NCBI RefSeq assembly: GCF_034931125.1
Contig: NZ_JAYGHM010000034.1
Coordinates: 21,630 to 85,629, forward strand
Length of the DNA stretch: 64,000 bases
From: Rivularia sp034931125
Lineage (GTDB): Bacteria > Cyanobacteriota > Cyanobacteriia > Cyanobacteriales > Nostocaceae
Direction of reading: 5' to 3'
Positions 63,876-64,000 of this stretch are shown here, one piece after another (position 1 is the first letter of the stretch; every line of letters starts with the position of its first letter). The notes under the pieces are model-generated. The model was given only the letters and a program-made list of their open reading frames with translations. It searched no databases and was not told where the DNA came from. A program made the translations under genes and the position numbers.

Positions 63876-64000
63876 CCCTCACTCTGGAAGAGTGGGGCTA
63901 TAGAAGCAAAGCCCACCTGCGTGGGCTAACGAAAAGCCCTGCTTTTTTAAGGGGATGGGGAGATGGGGGGATGGGGGGATGGGGAGATGGGGAGATGGGG
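63876..64000. repeat. Interspersed hairpins and GGGGAGAT array at window end
   Basis: cactct/agagtg and agcccacctgcgtgggct hairpins (about 63882-63929) are followed by an octamer ggggagat / ggggggat array from about 63951 to the end of the window. Confidence 0.8.

Noticed and set aside
1..64000. tRNA, rRNA, tmRNA or complete insertion sequence
   Set aside because: I looked for T-loop and anticodon patterns and for transposase proteins by eye and found none; a covariance search could still reveal a small RNA.

Overview
The window is cyanobacterial chromosome. Direct clues are many HIP1 palindromes (GCGATCGC), low GC content, and genes found only or mainly in cyanobacteria: the thylakoid/PSII factor psb29 (thf1), the phycobilin lyase cpcT, the NDH-1 subunit ndhS and the ferredoxin-thioredoxin reductase subunit ftrV. 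The abundance of 7- and 8-bp tandem repeat arrays between genes is typical of filamentous, often heterocyst-forming, genomes; placing it in the Nostocales is an inference. Three runs of N (2092-2274, 5868-6003, 28731-28836) are assembly gaps; two of them sit in tandem-repeat arrays.

Layout. 1-4.3 kb: repeat-rich DNA, a HEAT-repeat protein, a GNAT acetyltransferase and two small membrane proteins. 4.3-17.7 kb: a DNA phosphorothioation (Dnd) island. dndC, dndD, dndE and a Dnd-associated methyltransferase-like gene run leftward; dndB runs rightward from a shared 212-bp intergenic region. Beyond dndB are a short DUF2207 protein and a decapitated DegT-type aminotransferase. A second leftward module then follows: a 53-aa protein, a 688-aa Rad50/DndD-like ATPase with a CxC hook, and a 156-aa protein resembling Dnd-associated protein 4. 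There is no dndA and no dndFGH in the window, so this second module is the best local candidate for a phosphorothioate-linked effector.

18-32 kb: mgtE, a very large phosphorylase-kinase-like GH15 protein, an Rpn-type nuclease, a nucleotidyltransferase, a YkvA protein, an ExbB/ExbD pair, a holin-like membrane protein, psb29, cpcT, a STAS protein and hemF. 33-45 kb: an SRPBCC protein, mrp, rodA, ndhS, a HAS-barrel-like protein, a CPA2 antiporter with universal-stress domains, the uxs-ugd pair (UDP-glucose to UDP-glucuronate to UDP-xylose), an APC permease and a DUF2993 protein. 46-47 kb: a ThiF/E1-like gene broken by a frameshift and by a small inverted-repeat element, followed by two copies of a hairpin repeat. 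47-64 kb: cinA, mutL, an adenosine-deaminase-like gene, a hybrid histidine kinase, purA, rplY, an APH/P-loop kinase fusion, ftrV, a split pair of GDT1/UPF0016 transporters and a DUF2808 protein.

The most general pattern is that short tandem arrays begin at, or inside, the stop codon of at least nine genes, including all four leftward genes of the core Dnd operon. Several dispersed repeats recur across the window: a 61-bp exact pair, a 57-bp inverted pair, and 64-69-bp hairpins. No tRNA, rRNA, CRISPR array or complete insertion sequence was seen.
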